64,000 nucleotides of DNA from Tindallia californiensis (GTDB lineage Bacteria; Bacillota; Clostridia; Peptostreptococcales; Tindalliaceae): positions 84,558 to 148,557 of the forward strand of contig NZ_FNPV01000009.1 in assembly GCF_900107405.1 (NCBI RefSeq). The letters are read 5' to 3'. Shown piece by piece: positions 25,613-35,720 of the stretch. The notes beneath the pieces were generated by a model. It did no database searches. It was not told the origin of the DNA and was given only the letters and a program-made list of their open reading frames with translations. The stretch's first letter is position 1; every line of letters starts with the position of its first letter. The translations under genes were made by a program, and so were the position numbers.

Positions 25613-26467
25613 ATGTTTGATTTTATTACCCTTGAGGAAAAAATCTTCCAAACTCTTTCTCACGAAGCTTTTAAGGAATGGATGATTACTTCTGATATCC
25701 ACGGTTTTGAAGTTTCTGTCCATAAAACCCTACTGCCTTTTGCATTATATCAGGATTTTTTGAAATCTTTTTCGGCTCACCGTATGGTTTTTCATTACCA
25801 TGTACCCAATTTTATCCCTGGAAATGAATTCGCTATTGAACGATGGTTTGAAGATGATGCCATCAAGAAGCATTACGAAGCTTTTTTTTATCAACTTCTT
25901 CAGTTGCATGAAAGCAGTTCGGTAGACTATCATCCTATTATTACCTTCCACGGAGCAGCCCATCGCTCTGATCACGCATTTCATGCCCGGGAGGCTACCC
26001 GATATTTTTGCGACTTTGCCTTGAACCTTTTTGAACAATTTCGTATGCCCTTTGCTTTAGCAATAGAAACGCTTCATCGATCTTCGGAACAATGGGGAAG
26101 TAAACGAAAGGATTTGGTCTCTCTGGTCTATGACTTCGATACTCCTCGTTTTGGTATTTGTTGGGATATGGTACATGATGCCCGCAATGGAGAGACTTCT
26201 CTGTTACCGGACCGTTTCTTTCTTGATAAAGTGCTGATTGGCCATCTTCATGGGTTTGGGAATTTTGAGGATACAAAAAAGGACCATTTACCGCTTTGGT
26301 CCAGTGAGCTTGATCTTAAGGAGCAGATAAAATACTTGAAACATGCCCAACCAGAAGTGCCTGTTATTCATGAACTCCTGGCCTGCCGATGCAACAATTA
26401 TGAGCATATGCTTCAAAAGGACCTTTTGCATAAGCAGGAGTATCTTCGACAGCAAGCGATTAATTAA
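25613..26467 (+). CDS. Xylose-isomerase-like TIM-barrel protein (AP endonuclease 2 family)
   Basis: 284 aa from the ATG at 25613; a frame from 25502 would add 37 hydrophobic residues but the alignment-like part starts at MFDFITLEEK. Conserved barrel-end residues fit the metal site of the sugar-phosphate isomerase/endonuclease IV superfamily: TFHGAAH (His), LAIETLH (Glu), ICWDMVHD (Asp, His), GHLHGFG (His) and VIHEL (Glu). Substrate unknown; these proteins are isomerases, epimerases or DNA repair enzymes. The stand-alone plus-strand position gives no further hint. Confidence 0.7.
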   Translation: MFDFITLEEKIFQTLSHEAFKEWMITSDIHGFEVSVHKTLLPFALYQDFLKSFSAHRMVFHYHVPNFIPGNEFAIERWFEDDAIKKHYEAFFYQLLQLHESSSVDYHPIITFHGAAHRSDHAFHAREATRYFCDFALNLFEQFRMPFALAIETLHRSSEQWGSKRKDLVSLVYDFDTPRFGICWDMVHDARNGETSLLPDRFFLDKVLIGHLHGFGNFEDTKKDHLPLWSSELDLKEQIKYLKHAQPEVPVIHELLACRCNNYEHMLQKDLLHKQEYLRQQAIN

Positions 26468-26504
26468 TTTTATTGATTAGTTTTATTGATTATGCTTATT
26501 GATT
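26466..26504. repeat. Short AT-rich tandem repeat after the TIM-barrel gene
   Basis: Three imperfect 13-14-base copies of TTTTATTGATTA. Located at the 3' end of the gene; no function apparent. Confidence 0.45.
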
Positions 26505-26544
26505 TACTTCTGATAAACGCTCCTTCTATTTGTTCATAAAGGGA

Positions 26545-26850
26545 TTATCCTCTTTTCAATACAACAAGAAGCGTACCTAATATAAAAGCTACATGAAAGG
26601 AAACAGGCTGCTCTTCGTACCACTTATCGTATAGGGTAATCAGTTTTCCTAAGATAAAGCAGCCACTAGAAACGTTGATGATTATATTTCCCATTAAAGG
26701 GCTAAAGGTTACTCCTTCATCGATTAAAATCATGAATACGGGAATGGCGATGGTAATCACAGCCATAACATAAAGTAGGCTTCTAACCTTTTTGTACTGA
26801 GCATGAAACCAGATATATAATTTCAGGCGGTCTAATGTCAGTTTTTTCAT
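26545..26850 (-). CDS. Small membrane protein of unknown function
   Basis: 101 aa with a basic N-terminus (MKKLTLDRLKLYIW) and three hydrophobic stretches (about 25-42, 50-68, 83-97), so probably three helices. A good AGAGGTGG precedes the ATG. I recognise no family. It ends 70 bases past the convergent TIM-barrel gene. Confidence 0.6.
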   Translation of the reverse strand: MKKLTLDRLKLYIWFHAQYKKVRSLLYVMAVITIAIPVFMILIDEGVTFSPLMGNIIINVSSGCFILGKLITLYDKWYEEQPVSFHVAFILGTLLVVLKRG

Positions 26851-26963
26851 GCTTCTACCACCTCTTTCTCTTCTATAACCGGAATGATTTTTACGCTTTT
26901 CATCCTACACGCCACCTTCTTCTTGTAAAGTGCATCTGCCATTGACTTTTTTTCTGTTCTGAA

Positions 26964-27665
26964 TCAAGGTCCTACGTTATCTATAATAGCTTCTACGATG
27001 GCTTCTACTATAAAAAATGCCACCTGATCAATAGCACAATACTGCTTTGCTATCTTTGCTGTTTTCGGGCTGGGACTGTTAATCTGAGCTGCGATAAAGG
27101 ATGCTATTATTTGTTTTTCTTCATCTTCCGATACTTCATAAGCCTCTTTCAGTACTTCAATCACATCGCTTTTGAGTAATTCCTTTTGTTTTTCTGGATA
27201 ATCACATGCTTGATCTATGTTTATCAATGCTTTCACGATTCGTTCCGTATCCTGCTTTTTGAATCGAATGATTTTTTTAAGGTTTTGAACAAAGCACTGA
27301 GCGGTCATGAATTTAGGATCGTTAAAATGTTCCATATAGCGATCATAGATGGTTGCAAATAAATCCTTTTCATCTATCTTTGTCATGTTGGCAATCATGG
27401 TTAACCCGATATTCCGGTGATAAGAGTTGCTGTGATTCAAAAGTGATGCGAACTCATCCCAGTAAGGATAAAACAGGTCTGGTCGTTCTTCGCTTGCTTT
27501 TGTTACGATTTCATAGCAGGTATAGTACACTTGTATTTCCTTGTTATTTAGTAACTGATGGATTACTTCCTCTTTACAGCTTTCATGCTCAATGATTAGG
27601 TTTACCATCGTATCTAGATCGGTTCTTTCGTCGGTGATATGGTCAATCACATCTTTTTTATTCAT
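26964..27665 (-). CDS. Helical repeat-like cytoplasmic protein of unknown function
   Basis: 233 aa, almost entirely predicted helix with short charged turns; the pattern (for example FASLLNHSNSYHRNIGLTMIANM) resembles HEAT/ARM-type repeats. It is acidic and has no catalytic motif or signal. The ATG follows AAGGAGCG. It might be a scaffold or interaction protein; the neighbours do not tell. Confidence 0.6.
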   Translation of the reverse strand: MNKKDVIDHITDERTDLDTMVNLIIEHESCKEEVIHQLLNNKEIQVYYTCYEIVTKASEERPDLFYPYWDEFASLLNHSNSYHRNIGLTMIANMTKIDEKDLFATIYDRYMEHFNDPKFMTAQCFVQNLKKIIRFKKQDTERIVKALINIDQACDYPEKQKELLKSDVIEVLKEAYEVSEDEEKQIIASFIAAQINSPSPKTAKIAKQYCAIDQVAFFIVEAIVEAIIDNVGP

Positions 27666-27742
27666 ATTCTCGCTCCTTATGGTGACTTTAATGAAGTTTC
27701 CTGTTTTTTCACCTTCATCATTTTCATTACAAAGGCCCCACG

Positions 27743-28585
27743 CTAAAAATTCTTTTTATGAAAGTTTACTCCACAAGCATAGCAATACATTGCTTCTTTC
27801 ATATGTTTTCCTTGACCACACTGAGGACATCTGGCCAGCGGAAGATTCTCTTGTTTTTCTGCTTCTCGGGAAACTCGACTCATTTCGCTGGTAATAATGC
27901 CAGTAGGAACGGCAATGATGCCATAGCCTGTAATCATCAAAACGCTTGCAAGCAATTTCCCCAACTCTGTCTGAGGAGATATATCTCCATATCCCACTGT
28001 CGAAACGGTAACAACCGCCCAATACATTGATTCAGGAATATCTACAAAACCATTTTCCGGCCCTTCAATGGTATACATTAACGCTCCCATGATCACTATG
28101 ATCAGTAAGATCGTAGACAGGAAAATGATGATTTTCGGCCGACTAGCCCTCAAGGCCTTTAACAACACACCTGCTTCGTCAACATAACGAACCATTTTGA
28201 ACACACTAAACAGCCTTAACAACCGTAGAGTTCTCAGCACAGGAAACAATCGAGCTACAGGCATCACAAAGGCAAGATAAAAGGGAAGAATTGCCAAAAA
28301 ATCGATGATACCAAAAAAACTCATGACATAAGCACGTCGGTTTTCTACTGTATACACTCGCAAGCCATATTCTATTGTAAAAATGGCAACAAAAATATAC
28401 TGCAGGTTTATCATTTTTTGACCATGAACCATTCGGATACCTTCAACACTTTCGAGGATAATCAGCAAGCTATTAATAAGAATCGACAGGATCAGTAATA
28501 CATCAAAAAGATATCCTGCCGGTGTATCGGTTTGATAGATAATTTGTCTGATTCTATGTTTCCATGAATGTTCTTTAGTAGCCAT
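27743..28585 (-). CDS. Voltage-gated-type potassium channel with zinc ribbon
   Basis: 280 aa. Six membrane helices with an S4-like segment (RLFPVLRTLRLLRLFSVFKM, basic residues every third position), a pore loop and the potassium filter TVGYGD in VSTVGYGDISPQ. After the pore helix and a short linker, the cytoplasmic tail ends in CPQC ... CYAC, a four-cysteine zinc ribbon. Expected to conduct potassium in a voltage-dependent manner. The ribosome site is weak (AAGGAC). Confidence 0.88.
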   Translation of the reverse strand: MATKEHSWKHRIRQIIYQTDTPAGYLFDVLLILSILINSLLIILESVEGIRMVHGQKMINLQYIFVAIFTIEYGLRVYTVENRRAYVMSFFGIIDFLAILPFYLAFVMPVARLFPVLRTLRLLRLFSVFKMVRYVDEAGVLLKALRASRPKIIIFLSTILLIIVIMGALMYTIEGPENGFVDIPESMYWAVVTVSTVGYGDISPQTELGKLLASVLMITGYGIIAVPTGIITSEMSRVSREAEKQENLPLARCPQCGQGKHMKEAMYCYACGVNFHKKNF

Positions 28586-28863
28586 CTGGCGTCTGTCCTT
28601 TCTGCTGGTGCTATTTCTTCTGCTGTTTCTATCTTTTATTGCAACTTTTTCATTTTCACAAAATTTTTCTATGCTCTCATGAATGTTTCTGCCATCCTTG
28701 GGTTCTTTTTTCTTTTTACACTATCACGGCTATTTCCGGGAGTGCTAGCAGGATAATAGATTCGTGGTTTCAATGTTATTCTGAATGACAATGAATTTTT
28801 AAGCCATCTGTTTTGCCGACATAACGCTATCCGCAATAAGTGAATTATTCAAGCCTGACCCCA
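28586..28863. other. Intergenic stretch
   Basis: AT-rich gap between rlmH and the channel gene; I find no RNA gene, strong hairpin or open frame that looks real. Confidence 0.4.
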
Positions 28864-29343
28864 CTATTTGTGGTAGGGTTCATTTCGATTAATTCGAAAG
28901 CCTCTGTAAATCTGCTCTAATAAAATAACTTTCATTAGCTGATGGGGGAAGGTCATTTTAGAGAAGGATAATTTTTCATCGGCTCTTGTCAATACTTCTG
29001 AGGAAAGCCCCAGAGATCCGCCAATCACAAAAGCTAGCTGACTCTTACCCGTAAGGGCCAGCTTATCTATTTTTTGAGCAAATCCTTCTGAAGAAAGCAT
29101 ATCGCCACCCAGATCCAGAACAATCAGGTAATGTTGTTCTGATATCTTTTGCAGGATTCGCTGGCCTTCTTTGGCTTTGATTTGTTCTTCTTCTGCTGCA
29201 CTCAGGTTTTCTGGTGCTTTTTCATCGGCTACTTCCATATGGGTTAATTTACAGTATCGGCTTAGACGTTTGCTATATTCCTGAATGGCTTGGGTCAGGT
29301 ATTTTTCTTTTATTTTTCCTACGCTTATCAGTGTTATGTTCAT
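28864..29343 (-). CDS. rlmH: 23S rRNA (pseudouridine1915-N3)-methyltransferase RlmH
   Basis: SPOUT-family methyltransferase, 159 aa, exactly the common length. Knot motifs: [28 protein letters not shown] and the C-terminal [20 protein letters not shown] with NEPYHK at the end. It methylates the ribosome late in assembly. Two ATGs share GGAGAA; the one at 29341-29343 is better spaced. Placement after htrA is as in other Firmicutes wal regions. Confidence 0.95.
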   Translation of the reverse strand: MNITLISVGKIKEKYLTQAIQEYSKRLSRYCKLTHMEVADEKAPENLSAAEEEQIKAKEGQRILQKISEQHYLIVLDLGGDMLSSEGFAQKIDKLALTGKSQLAFVIGGSLGLSSEVLTRADEKLSFSKMTFPHQLMKVILLEQIYRGFRINRNEPYHK

Positions 29344-29376
29344 TTTCATTTCTCCTATGGTGGGACTCTTGATTTG

Positions 29377-29405
29377 AAAAAAAGCCCCGCTATAAGGCGA
29401 GGCTT
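29377..29405 (-). terminator. Terminator of htrA
   Basis: On the minus strand AGCCTCGC ... GCGGGGCT followed by T7, 20 bases after the htrA stop. Confidence 0.8.
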
Positions 29406-29425
29406 GAAAAGTGACTGGTTACGGT

Positions 29426-30727
29426 TTAATCTAGGAAGATAATATCCGTGCGTTGTTCTTGCTCGTTTCGAATATACTTTACGGTTGTTTCACAACCGGG
29501 TCGGTATTTATAGAGGGCTCGAATCAAATCTCCCATGGTTTCTATTTCTTCCTCTCCAATGGCTACGATCACGTCACCTGGTCGGAGATCTGCTTTTTCA
29601 GCAACGGAACCGGCTACTACCTCTACAATGTATACACCACTTTCGGCGCTTAGGGTGATTCCGGTAGCACCTTCAAAATCGCTGACGTTATATCCTCGGA
29701 TCCCCAGATAGACACGACTAAATTCGCCTCTTTCTATAAACTGATCTACGATTGGCTTGGAAGTATTGATCGGGATGGCAAAGCCAAGTCCCTCACCGGT
29801 TTGCACTTTTGCTGTATTAATACCGATCACTTGTCCCTGTGCATTGAGAAGTGGTCCACCGCTATTACCCGGGTTAATCGAAGCATCGGTCTGGATCAAA
29901 TTATCAATGGCAATGCCCTGCCCAAGCTGTATGCTACGATTTAGCCCGCTAATAACTCCTTGGGTCAGGGTTCGTTCAAAATTCAGTCCCAGAGGATTTC
30001 CAATAGCAACGGCTATCTCACCTACTTCTAGCTGATCGCTATCGCCCAGTTCAGCCGGTTGCAGGTTTGTCTCACTTTCAACCTTAATAACAGCCAGATC
30101 CATGGACTGCTCATACCATAAAACTTCGGCTGGTTCTTGACTTCCATCATGAAGAATAACAGCTAATTGTTCTGCTCTTCCATCTCCTATGACATGGGAG
30201 TTGGTTAGAATATATCCTCTTTCATCTACAATAACGCCAGTCCCCAAACCTTCGGAACGCCGGGTTCCAAAAAACCGGTCTTGCTGCACCTGAACTGTTG
30301 TAATGCCAACTACGGAGGGCATGGCTTTCTGGGCTACGGCTGTATAGACGCTAATATCATCAGAAGGTTCGATTACGACGGATTGTCTGGTGTCCGGGCT
30401 CTCTAACAAGCCTCGATGGGTCATGATTTCTGGCAGATATTGATATATCAGCGCAAAGGTAATGCTGCTGCCTACTAAGGCCGCTAGGATCAATAAGAGA
30501 AATAACCTGCCAAGACCAGAGGCTTTTTTTCTTGGTTGTTCTATCGGCTTTGTTTCTGCTGGTTTTTCCAACGGTTCCGAAGCTTCTGGCTCTCTTGCTA
30601 TTTCCTCTGTTTGATATTGCTCTGAGTCACTTTCTTCTGTTCTTTCTTCTGCTCTTTCTTCTTTCATTTCTTCTATTTTTTCTGTTTCTTCTGTTTCTCT
30701 TTCTTCTTCTCTTTTGAATTCGTCCAT
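29426..30727 (-). CDS. htrA: HtrA/DegP-type membrane-anchored serine protease
   Basis: 433 aa. A very glutamate-rich cytoplasmic tail (1-65), one membrane anchor (about 73-94), then an extracytoplasmic trypsin-like domain: His in NSHVIGDG, Asp in MDLAVIKV, Ser in NPGNSGGPLL. A single PDZ domain fills the C-terminus (GVYIVEVVAGSVAEKADL, RPGDVIVAIGEEEI). Role in quality control of exported proteins. The acidic tail is longer than in Bacillus homologues. It follows walJ on the same strand. Confidence 0.94.
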   Translation of the reverse strand: MDEFKREEERETEETEKIEEMKEERAEERTEESDSEQYQTEEIAREPEASEPLEKPAETKPIEQPRKKASGLGRLFLLLILAALVGSSITFALIYQYLPEIMTHRGLLESPDTRQSVVIEPSDDISVYTAVAQKAMPSVVGITTVQVQQDRFFGTRRSEGLGTGVIVDERGYILTNSHVIGDGRAEQLAVILHDGSQEPAEVLWYEQSMDLAVIKVESETNLQPAELGDSDQLEVGEIAVAIGNPLGLNFERTLTQGVISGLNRSIQLGQGIAIDNLIQTDASINPGNSGGPLLNAQGQVIGINTAKVQTGEGLGFAIPINTSKPIVDQFIERGEFSRVYLGIRGYNVSDFEGATGITLSAESGVYIVEVVAGSVAEKADLRPGDVIVAIGEEEIETMGDLIRALYKYRPGCETTVKYIRNEQEQRTDIIFLD

Positions 30728-30771
30728 AAGTTCACCTCCAGCTCATTACAGGGATGAAGTTTACTTGTTTA

Positions 30772-31566
30772 TTAGTATGCATACAAACAACTTATCTCTT
30801 CTCTGGTTGAAAGGCTAAGGTTTACGTCTTTCCCTGCTTTCATTCCTTTTTCTGCCATAATACCGGTTACGGTAGAATAGGCCAACTCAGGAAAGTTGTT
30901 TTCCCGACTTAAATGGGCTAACAAAATTGATTTGACATTGCGGCGAATCATTTCTACCACCGCCTGTCCAGCACTTTCGTTAGATAAATGCCCCTGGTCT
31001 GATAAGACCCGTCGTTTCAGATAATAGGGGTAACTGCCTACGTTTAGCATGTCCACGTCGTGATTGGATTCCATTACCAGAAGGTCTGAATTGCACGCTA
31101 CCTCATAAAGAGATTCTGGAACATGTCCTAAGTCCGTTGCCAGGCATATTTTGAACTGATGACCTTCCAAAGCAAAGCCGACGGGATCGGCGGCGTCATG
31201 GGATAAACGGTAGGGTGTTACGGAAATATCTCCAATGGCAAAAGCTTTCTGGCTGTCGAAGATTTTTCGGTGCTCCGGCTTGACAGGTCCGATTTTTTCT
31301 TCCATGGCAATCCAGGTCTTTTCATTGGCATAAATGGGTAACTGAAAACGGCGCGAAAGAATGCCCGCGCCTTTAATATGATCTGAATGCTCATGACTTA
31401 CCAGGATACCAGAAAGGTTCTCTGGTTGCATTCCTGCTTTCTGAAGTCGGCTTTGAATCTGTTTTCCGCTTAGCCCTGCATCGATGAGCAGCTGCTGATT
31501 ACCGTCGGACAAGACATGACAGTTTCCACTGCTGCCACTGGCCAACGTGCAGAAGGTTGCTGGCAT
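30772..31566 (-). CDS. walJ: Metallo-beta-lactamase-fold protein WalJ (YycJ)
   Basis: 264 aa. Metal motif SHEHSDHIKG, then ATDLGH, MESNHD and SDQGHLSNE, the YycJ/WalJ pattern. Proteins of this group are nuclease-like MBL enzymes encoded with the WalRK system. It starts 22 bases after murA and precedes htrA. Confidence 0.92.
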   Translation of the reverse strand: MPATFCTLASGSSGNCHVLSDGNQQLLIDAGLSGKQIQSRLQKAGMQPENLSGILVSHEHSDHIKGAGILSRRFQLPIYANEKTWIAMEEKIGPVKPEHRKIFDSQKAFAIGDISVTPYRLSHDAADPVGFALEGHQFKICLATDLGHVPESLYEVACNSDLLVMESNHDVDMLNVGSYPYYLKRRVLSDQGHLSNESAGQAVVEMIRRNVKSILLAHLSRENNFPELAYSTVTGIMAEKGMKAGKDVNLSLSTREEISCLYAY

Positions 31567-31588
31567 GATATCGCCTCCAGGAAAAAAT

Positions 31589-32875
31589 TTATGCTTTCAC
31601 ACGATGCACTTTTGCACCAAGTCGGGTCATTTTTTCATCAAATAGATCATAACCTCGATCAATATAGAAAATGTTTTCTACTTCTGTTTCTCCTTCTGCC
31701 ATTAGTCCGGCAATCACTAAGGAAGCCGCTGCTCGCAGATCTGTTGCTGTAACCGTGGCGCCCATTAATCGATCGACACCTTCAATAACAGCCATTCGAC
31801 CTTCTACTTTTATATTAGCGCCCATTTTTTTCAGTTGTTCCACATGTTTGAACCTTCCTTCAAAAATGGTTTCTGTTACAATGCCAATACCTTTAGCAAC
31901 GGTTAACAGGGAACTCATAGGCTGTTGTAAATCTGTAGGAAATCCTGGATATACCAGGGTTTTAATGCTAACATTTTTCAGACCCTTGGAAGCGTCTACC
32001 CGTACACATAGAGATTCATCTTCTTCGGTTATTTGCACGCCCATTTCCCGGAGTTTGGCAATAACAGACTCCAGGTGTTTTGGAATTACTTTATTGATTA
32101 CTACATCTCCACCAGTAGCGGCGGCGGCAATCATATAGGTTCCTGCTTCTATCTGATCCGGAATAACCGTGTGATGGCATCCGCCCACTTCCGGAACCCC
32201 ATTGATCTTAATAACATCCGTTCCTGCACCTCGCACATCAGCACCCATGCCATTAAGGAAGTTAGCAACATCAACAATATGTGGTTCTTTGGCAGCGTTT
32301 TCGATAACGGTTCTTCCCTCAGCCCGAATAGCCGCCAACATAATATTAATCGTCGCACCTACACTAACAACGTCCAGGTATATTTCTGTTCCGATCAGCC
32401 TTTCTGCTTCTACAGAAATAATGCCATGTTCAATGGCCACTTTTGCTCCTAAGGCTTCAAATCCTTTGATATGTTGGTCAATCGGCCGAACACCAATGTC
32501 ACAGCCACCTGGATAGGCTACCTTGGCTCTTTTGAAACGTCCTAAGGCAGCTCCTAGTAAGTAATAAGATGCTCTTAAATTTTTTGCCATATCATGATCG
32601 GCATAGCATTCTGTCATGCCGGTGGTGTCAATGTTAACGGAATGTGAGCCGTTGTCCGGATCTTGTCCGTTTCGCTCTACTTTTGCTCCCATGTCTTCCA
32701 GAATTTGTGTGAGAATAGTGATATCGCTAATGCCTGGCAAATTATCAATAACGCATGGTCCACCGGCGGCTACTGTTGCCGGTATAATGGCTACGGCTGC
32801 ATTCTTAAATCCGCTGATATCTACCTGACCTTTTAATCTTACGCCACCTTGAATGACTAGTTTTTCCTTTTCCAT
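31589..32875 (-). CDS. murA: UDP-N-acetylglucosamine 1-carboxyvinyltransferase
   Basis: First committed step of peptidoglycan synthesis: enolpyruvyl transfer from PEP to UDP-GlcNAc. 428 aa. The conserved lysine is Lys24 (SGFKNAA) and the catalytic cysteine is Cys125 in [13 protein letters not shown], the target of fosfomycin. [15 protein letters not shown] and [17 protein letters not shown] are also typical. The N-terminal [14 protein letters not shown] differs slightly from the common SGAKNA. It is inserted between walI and walJ, with its own promoter. Confidence 0.93.
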   Translation of the reverse strand: MEKEKLVIQGGVRLKGQVDISGFKNAAVAIIPATVAAGGPCVIDNLPGISDITILTQILEDMGAKVERNGQDPDNGSHSVNIDTTGMTECYADHDMAKNLRASYYLLGAALGRFKRAKVAYPGGCDIGVRPIDQHIKGFEALGAKVAIEHGIISVEAERLIGTEIYLDVVSVGATINIMLAAIRAEGRTVIENAAKEPHIVDVANFLNGMGADVRGAGTDVIKINGVPEVGGCHHTVIPDQIEAGTYMIAAAATGGDVVINKVIPKHLESVIAKLREMGVQITEEDESLCVRVDASKGLKNVSIKTLVYPGFPTDLQQPMSSLLTVAKGIGIVTETIFEGRFKHVEQLKKMGANIKVEGRMAVIEGVDRLMGATVTATDLRAAASLVIAGLMAEGETEVENIFYIDRGYDLFDEKMTRLGAKVHRVKA

Positions 32876-33067
32876 ATAGTACCTGACATAAATGCCAGTT
32901 ATTCACCACCCTTAGTAATAGAATCTTGCTTGTATTTGGATGTTTTTACAAAAAACGGCTTCTTCCTGAACACACCTGGCTTCTTCCGAATATAAAAAAA
33001 CCACGGATGTACAGGTTTAATGACAGTGTTTCTCAGTCGTCTTTCACCTTTAAAAACTATCATGTTG

Positions 33068-33096
33068 ACTTTATGCTATTTTGCCTTACTTGTCAA
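33068..33096 (-). promoter_or_regulatory. Promoter of murA
   Basis: On the minus strand TTGACA (33091-33096), 17 bases, TAAAGT (33068-33073). It leaves a leader of about 185 bases in which I see no recognised RNA element. Confidence 0.6.
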
Positions 33097-33137
33097 GTTT
33101 TCTTTATATTTTACAATCTTTCTGACGATTTTTCCAC

Positions 33138-33170
33138 ACAAAAAACACGACCTTTTTGATCGTGTTTTTT
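33138..33170 (-). terminator. Terminator after walI
   Basis: AAAAAACACGA ... TCGTGTTTTTT, symmetrical and usable on both strands. It ends the walR-walI transcript ahead of the murA promoter. Confidence 0.8.
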
Positions 33171-33303
33171 GATGCGCTTTTTTTCACTTGCTTCTCTTTT
33201 CTAGCGTTTACTGGTATACCCTGTCTTTTGACCGATTTTTCATCCTTTTTTCTTTTTAACAAATTTTTTTCAGAAGCACTCTCGAAGTTTCTCGAAAATT
33301 TTC

Positions 33304-34179
33304 TTAGAATGCTTCCTGATAAAATGTTTTTCCATCTTTTAATACAATTTTCCATGCAGGTACGGCCGTACCAGACTCTACCGGATCCCCTTCGGCGATT
33401 GGTTTTTGATGTAAGGGGAAATAATAGCCCGGCAGAATGTCTGTAATAATAGCCGGCGTATCTGCCGAGTGGTGTTGCTGAATTTGGTGTACGGTTCTGA
33501 GCAGTGCTTCCGGAGCTGAAATCATGGTGTGGGTGGTTCCGTCTCCGATACTTCGCATGTTTTCCAGCAATAAGGCTTCCACGGCTACGATTCCTCTTTG
33601 ACCGATATAGATATGCACAAAGCTTTCTCCAATAAATCGATTTTGATAGGTTTGTTGATACACTAGTTTATGCAGGGGTTCATCCTGATACTCTGGTTCC
33701 ATGCCAAAATAAATTTGTTCTAGCCGTAATCCTTCTGGATCCAGATGGTGGGTTTGCAGAAATGTTTCTCCCATCTCCATCAGTTTTTCTTCGTCAAAAT
33801 TGGTCAACATCCGTCCCTTTTCTTTATTTTCATAAATTAGTATTTTTTCTTCTAAAACCGTAACACGGCCTTTGTGATTTTCGTAGGTATGGAGATCTAC
33901 CCGCAAGGCATCTTCTCCCAGAAATTGATAGGCTGTTTCCTGCAAAGGAAAAAACCGATACTCTACTGTAACCGAGTTTAGCGAAGGGGCAAACATAGGC
34001 AGTGCCGTTCTTAATTCGATCTGTTGTTCCTGTAGAAATTCGATGGTTTGTGTGGCGTATTGATCACTGATGCCGGCGGATTCTTCTGGCTGGTTTCCAC
34101 CGTAAAGCACGCTCAATAAAAAGATGTTGGTAATCAGGAACGCCGCAATCAGTATGTTCTTTGCTTTTGTCCAATCCAT
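33304..34179 (-). CDS. walI: WalI (YycI) regulator of WalK
   Basis: 291 aa. One N-terminal membrane helix (about 8-27: ILIAAFLITNIFLLSVLY) and a large extracytoplasmic part with two YycI/PepSY-like repeats. The end, VPAWKIVLKDGKTFYQEAF, is the typical final strand. With WalH it restrains WalK in Bacillus. Starts 51 bases after walH. Confidence 0.85.
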   Translation of the reverse strand: MDWTKAKNILIAAFLITNIFLLSVLYGGNQPEESAGISDQYATQTIEFLQEQQIELRTALPMFAPSLNSVTVEYRFFPLQETAYQFLGEDALRVDLHTYENHKGRVTVLEEKILIYENKEKGRMLTNFDEEKLMEMGETFLQTHHLDPEGLRLEQIYFGMEPEYQDEPLHKLVYQQTYQNRFIGESFVHIYIGQRGIVAVEALLLENMRSIGDGTTHTMISAPEALLRTVHQIQQHHSADTPAIITDILPGYYFPLHQKPIAEGDPVESGTAVPAWKIVLKDGKTFYQEAF

Positions 34180-34230
34180 GCTATCCCCTCCGGAGATATA
34201 AGGTTTTAGCCTGCGAAGGTTAGCATCCTG

Positions 34231-35700
34231 TTATGGTTCCCGATTTAACCAGATTCCTTCGTGGGCGTCAAAATAATATTTTTCTCCATCAATCGTCATT
34301 CGCCATGCGGGAATTAGCATCTGCCGACGGTGCGTGTCTTTTCTGTCCCAGTAAACCAATACCACGTCTTCAATTCGACGAAGCAGCTCATCGCCACTGA
34401 TAGTATTTTCTTGTCCTCTTTCTTCCTCTTCCCCAGTTTCATCCTTTTCCAAGACGATTCGGTTTTCCAAATCTTCCAGCAGGGCATTAAAATGATCTTC
34501 GATCAGCCGATGCGGTGAAATAATGCCACCTTCCGGCCTTACTTCCGGCATTCCCATCACCTGCCGTGTCATCGCCCGGTACCGGCTCACCGAATCTCCA
34601 AAGACTTCTATGATGATGGGGCTTGAAAGGTTTTGTCGTTTTTGTTCCACAGAAAATCCTTGGATGTGATAGCCAAAAGCAAACCGAAACCCTCGGTTAC
34701 CATTTTCTTCAATAGGAGTAACTTCCTGTAAATAAGCGCCTTCTGGAAAGCCTTCATTTCGAAGGATAAATTCCAGGGCTATGTTGAAAGCTCTGTTCAA
34801 ATTGGTTCCGGATTCATTTCCTGTCTCGGCCGTATATTCCAAGCGGCCAGTTTTTGAAACTCGAACCTCCTGCTGTCCATAGCCGTACATATAGATATGG
34901 CTCCCGGTAGTTTCCCGGATCATTTTTACAAAATCAAAGTTTTCGTCAAAAAAACTTCTTACTTTTTCATGAAGCCTACTTTCATTGCCGGTGTCCATCG
35001 TGCTTTCCACAAAAATCCGTGGTACATTTTTTTCATAGCTAAGGGGTAGCAACACATCGTTTTCCACATAAGTGAATAAAGGATAGTATTTCACATAGGA
35101 ACTGAAGGATTTTTCTTCCAGCATTGTCACAAAATCCGGCCAAGGGATTTCCTCCGGCATGTCTTCCAAGGTTAACTGGTAGTAGGTACCTTCCGCATCC
35201 ATCAGATAGATTGTCTGTTGTTCTCTCGCAGGAATCAGTATTTTTTGGATTGAATGAAGGTTTTGGGTAATGTCATTATCCATGGATCCAAACATAGCCG
35301 CTGGTAAAGAAGCCGGCATTCCCTGACCAAAATGGAACTCCAGATTTCTGGCAGAAAAGGCCTGGAAATAAGTTTCCTCAGGCACCACTTGAACGTCTAG
35401 TTCCTGAGTAAAAAAATGAGCCAAAAGTTTTTTGCCGGCTTCCCAGTAAGGGGGCAAATTCCGATGATCGATATGAGTATGGTGTGAGTTATTGACGCCT
35501 CCGCCAAAACCTAGCACTAAACGGTCTGGTTGCAACACAGCTCTTCGAGTTTCTTCCAAAAGCTCTTCGCTTACTTCAAAATAAGAAGCCTCTGTTTGTA
35601 ATAACTCCAGAGGCGAACGGAACCAGACTCGCTGGGTCAGCATGATGCTGGTGATAATCAGAAATACCAGCAACAGGCTTTTCAGTTTTTCTTTGTTCAT
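34231..35700 (-). CDS. walH: WalH (YycH) regulator of WalK
   Basis: 489 aa, one N-terminal anchor (LLLVFLIITSIMLTQRVWF) and a large external domain; sequence is poorly conserved but length, topology and position between walK and walI identify it. The C-terminal IPAWRMTIDGEKYYFDAHEG resembles the end of WalI, consistent with related folds. An acidic linker (DETGEEEERGQ) lies at about 435. Confidence 0.85.
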   Translation of the reverse strand: MNKEKLKSLLLVFLIITSIMLTQRVWFRSPLELLQTEASYFEVSEELLEETRRAVLQPDRLVLGFGGGVNNSHHTHIDHRNLPPYWEAGKKLLAHFFTQELDVQVVPEETYFQAFSARNLEFHFGQGMPASLPAAMFGSMDNDITQNLHSIQKILIPAREQQTIYLMDAEGTYYQLTLEDMPEEIPWPDFVTMLEEKSFSSYVKYYPLFTYVENDVLLPLSYEKNVPRIFVESTMDTGNESRLHEKVRSFFDENFDFVKMIRETTGSHIYMYGYGQQEVRVSKTGRLEYTAETGNESGTNLNRAFNIALEFILRNEGFPEGAYLQEVTPIEENGNRGFRFAFGYHIQGFSVEQKRQNLSSPIIIEVFGDSVSRYRAMTRQVMGMPEVRPEGGIISPHRLIEDHFNALLEDLENRIVLEKDETGEEEERGQENTISGDELLRRIEDVVLVYWDRKDTHRRQMLIPAWRMTIDGEKYYFDAHEGIWLNREP

Positions 35701-35720
35701 AACGGGTCACTCCATCCGGG

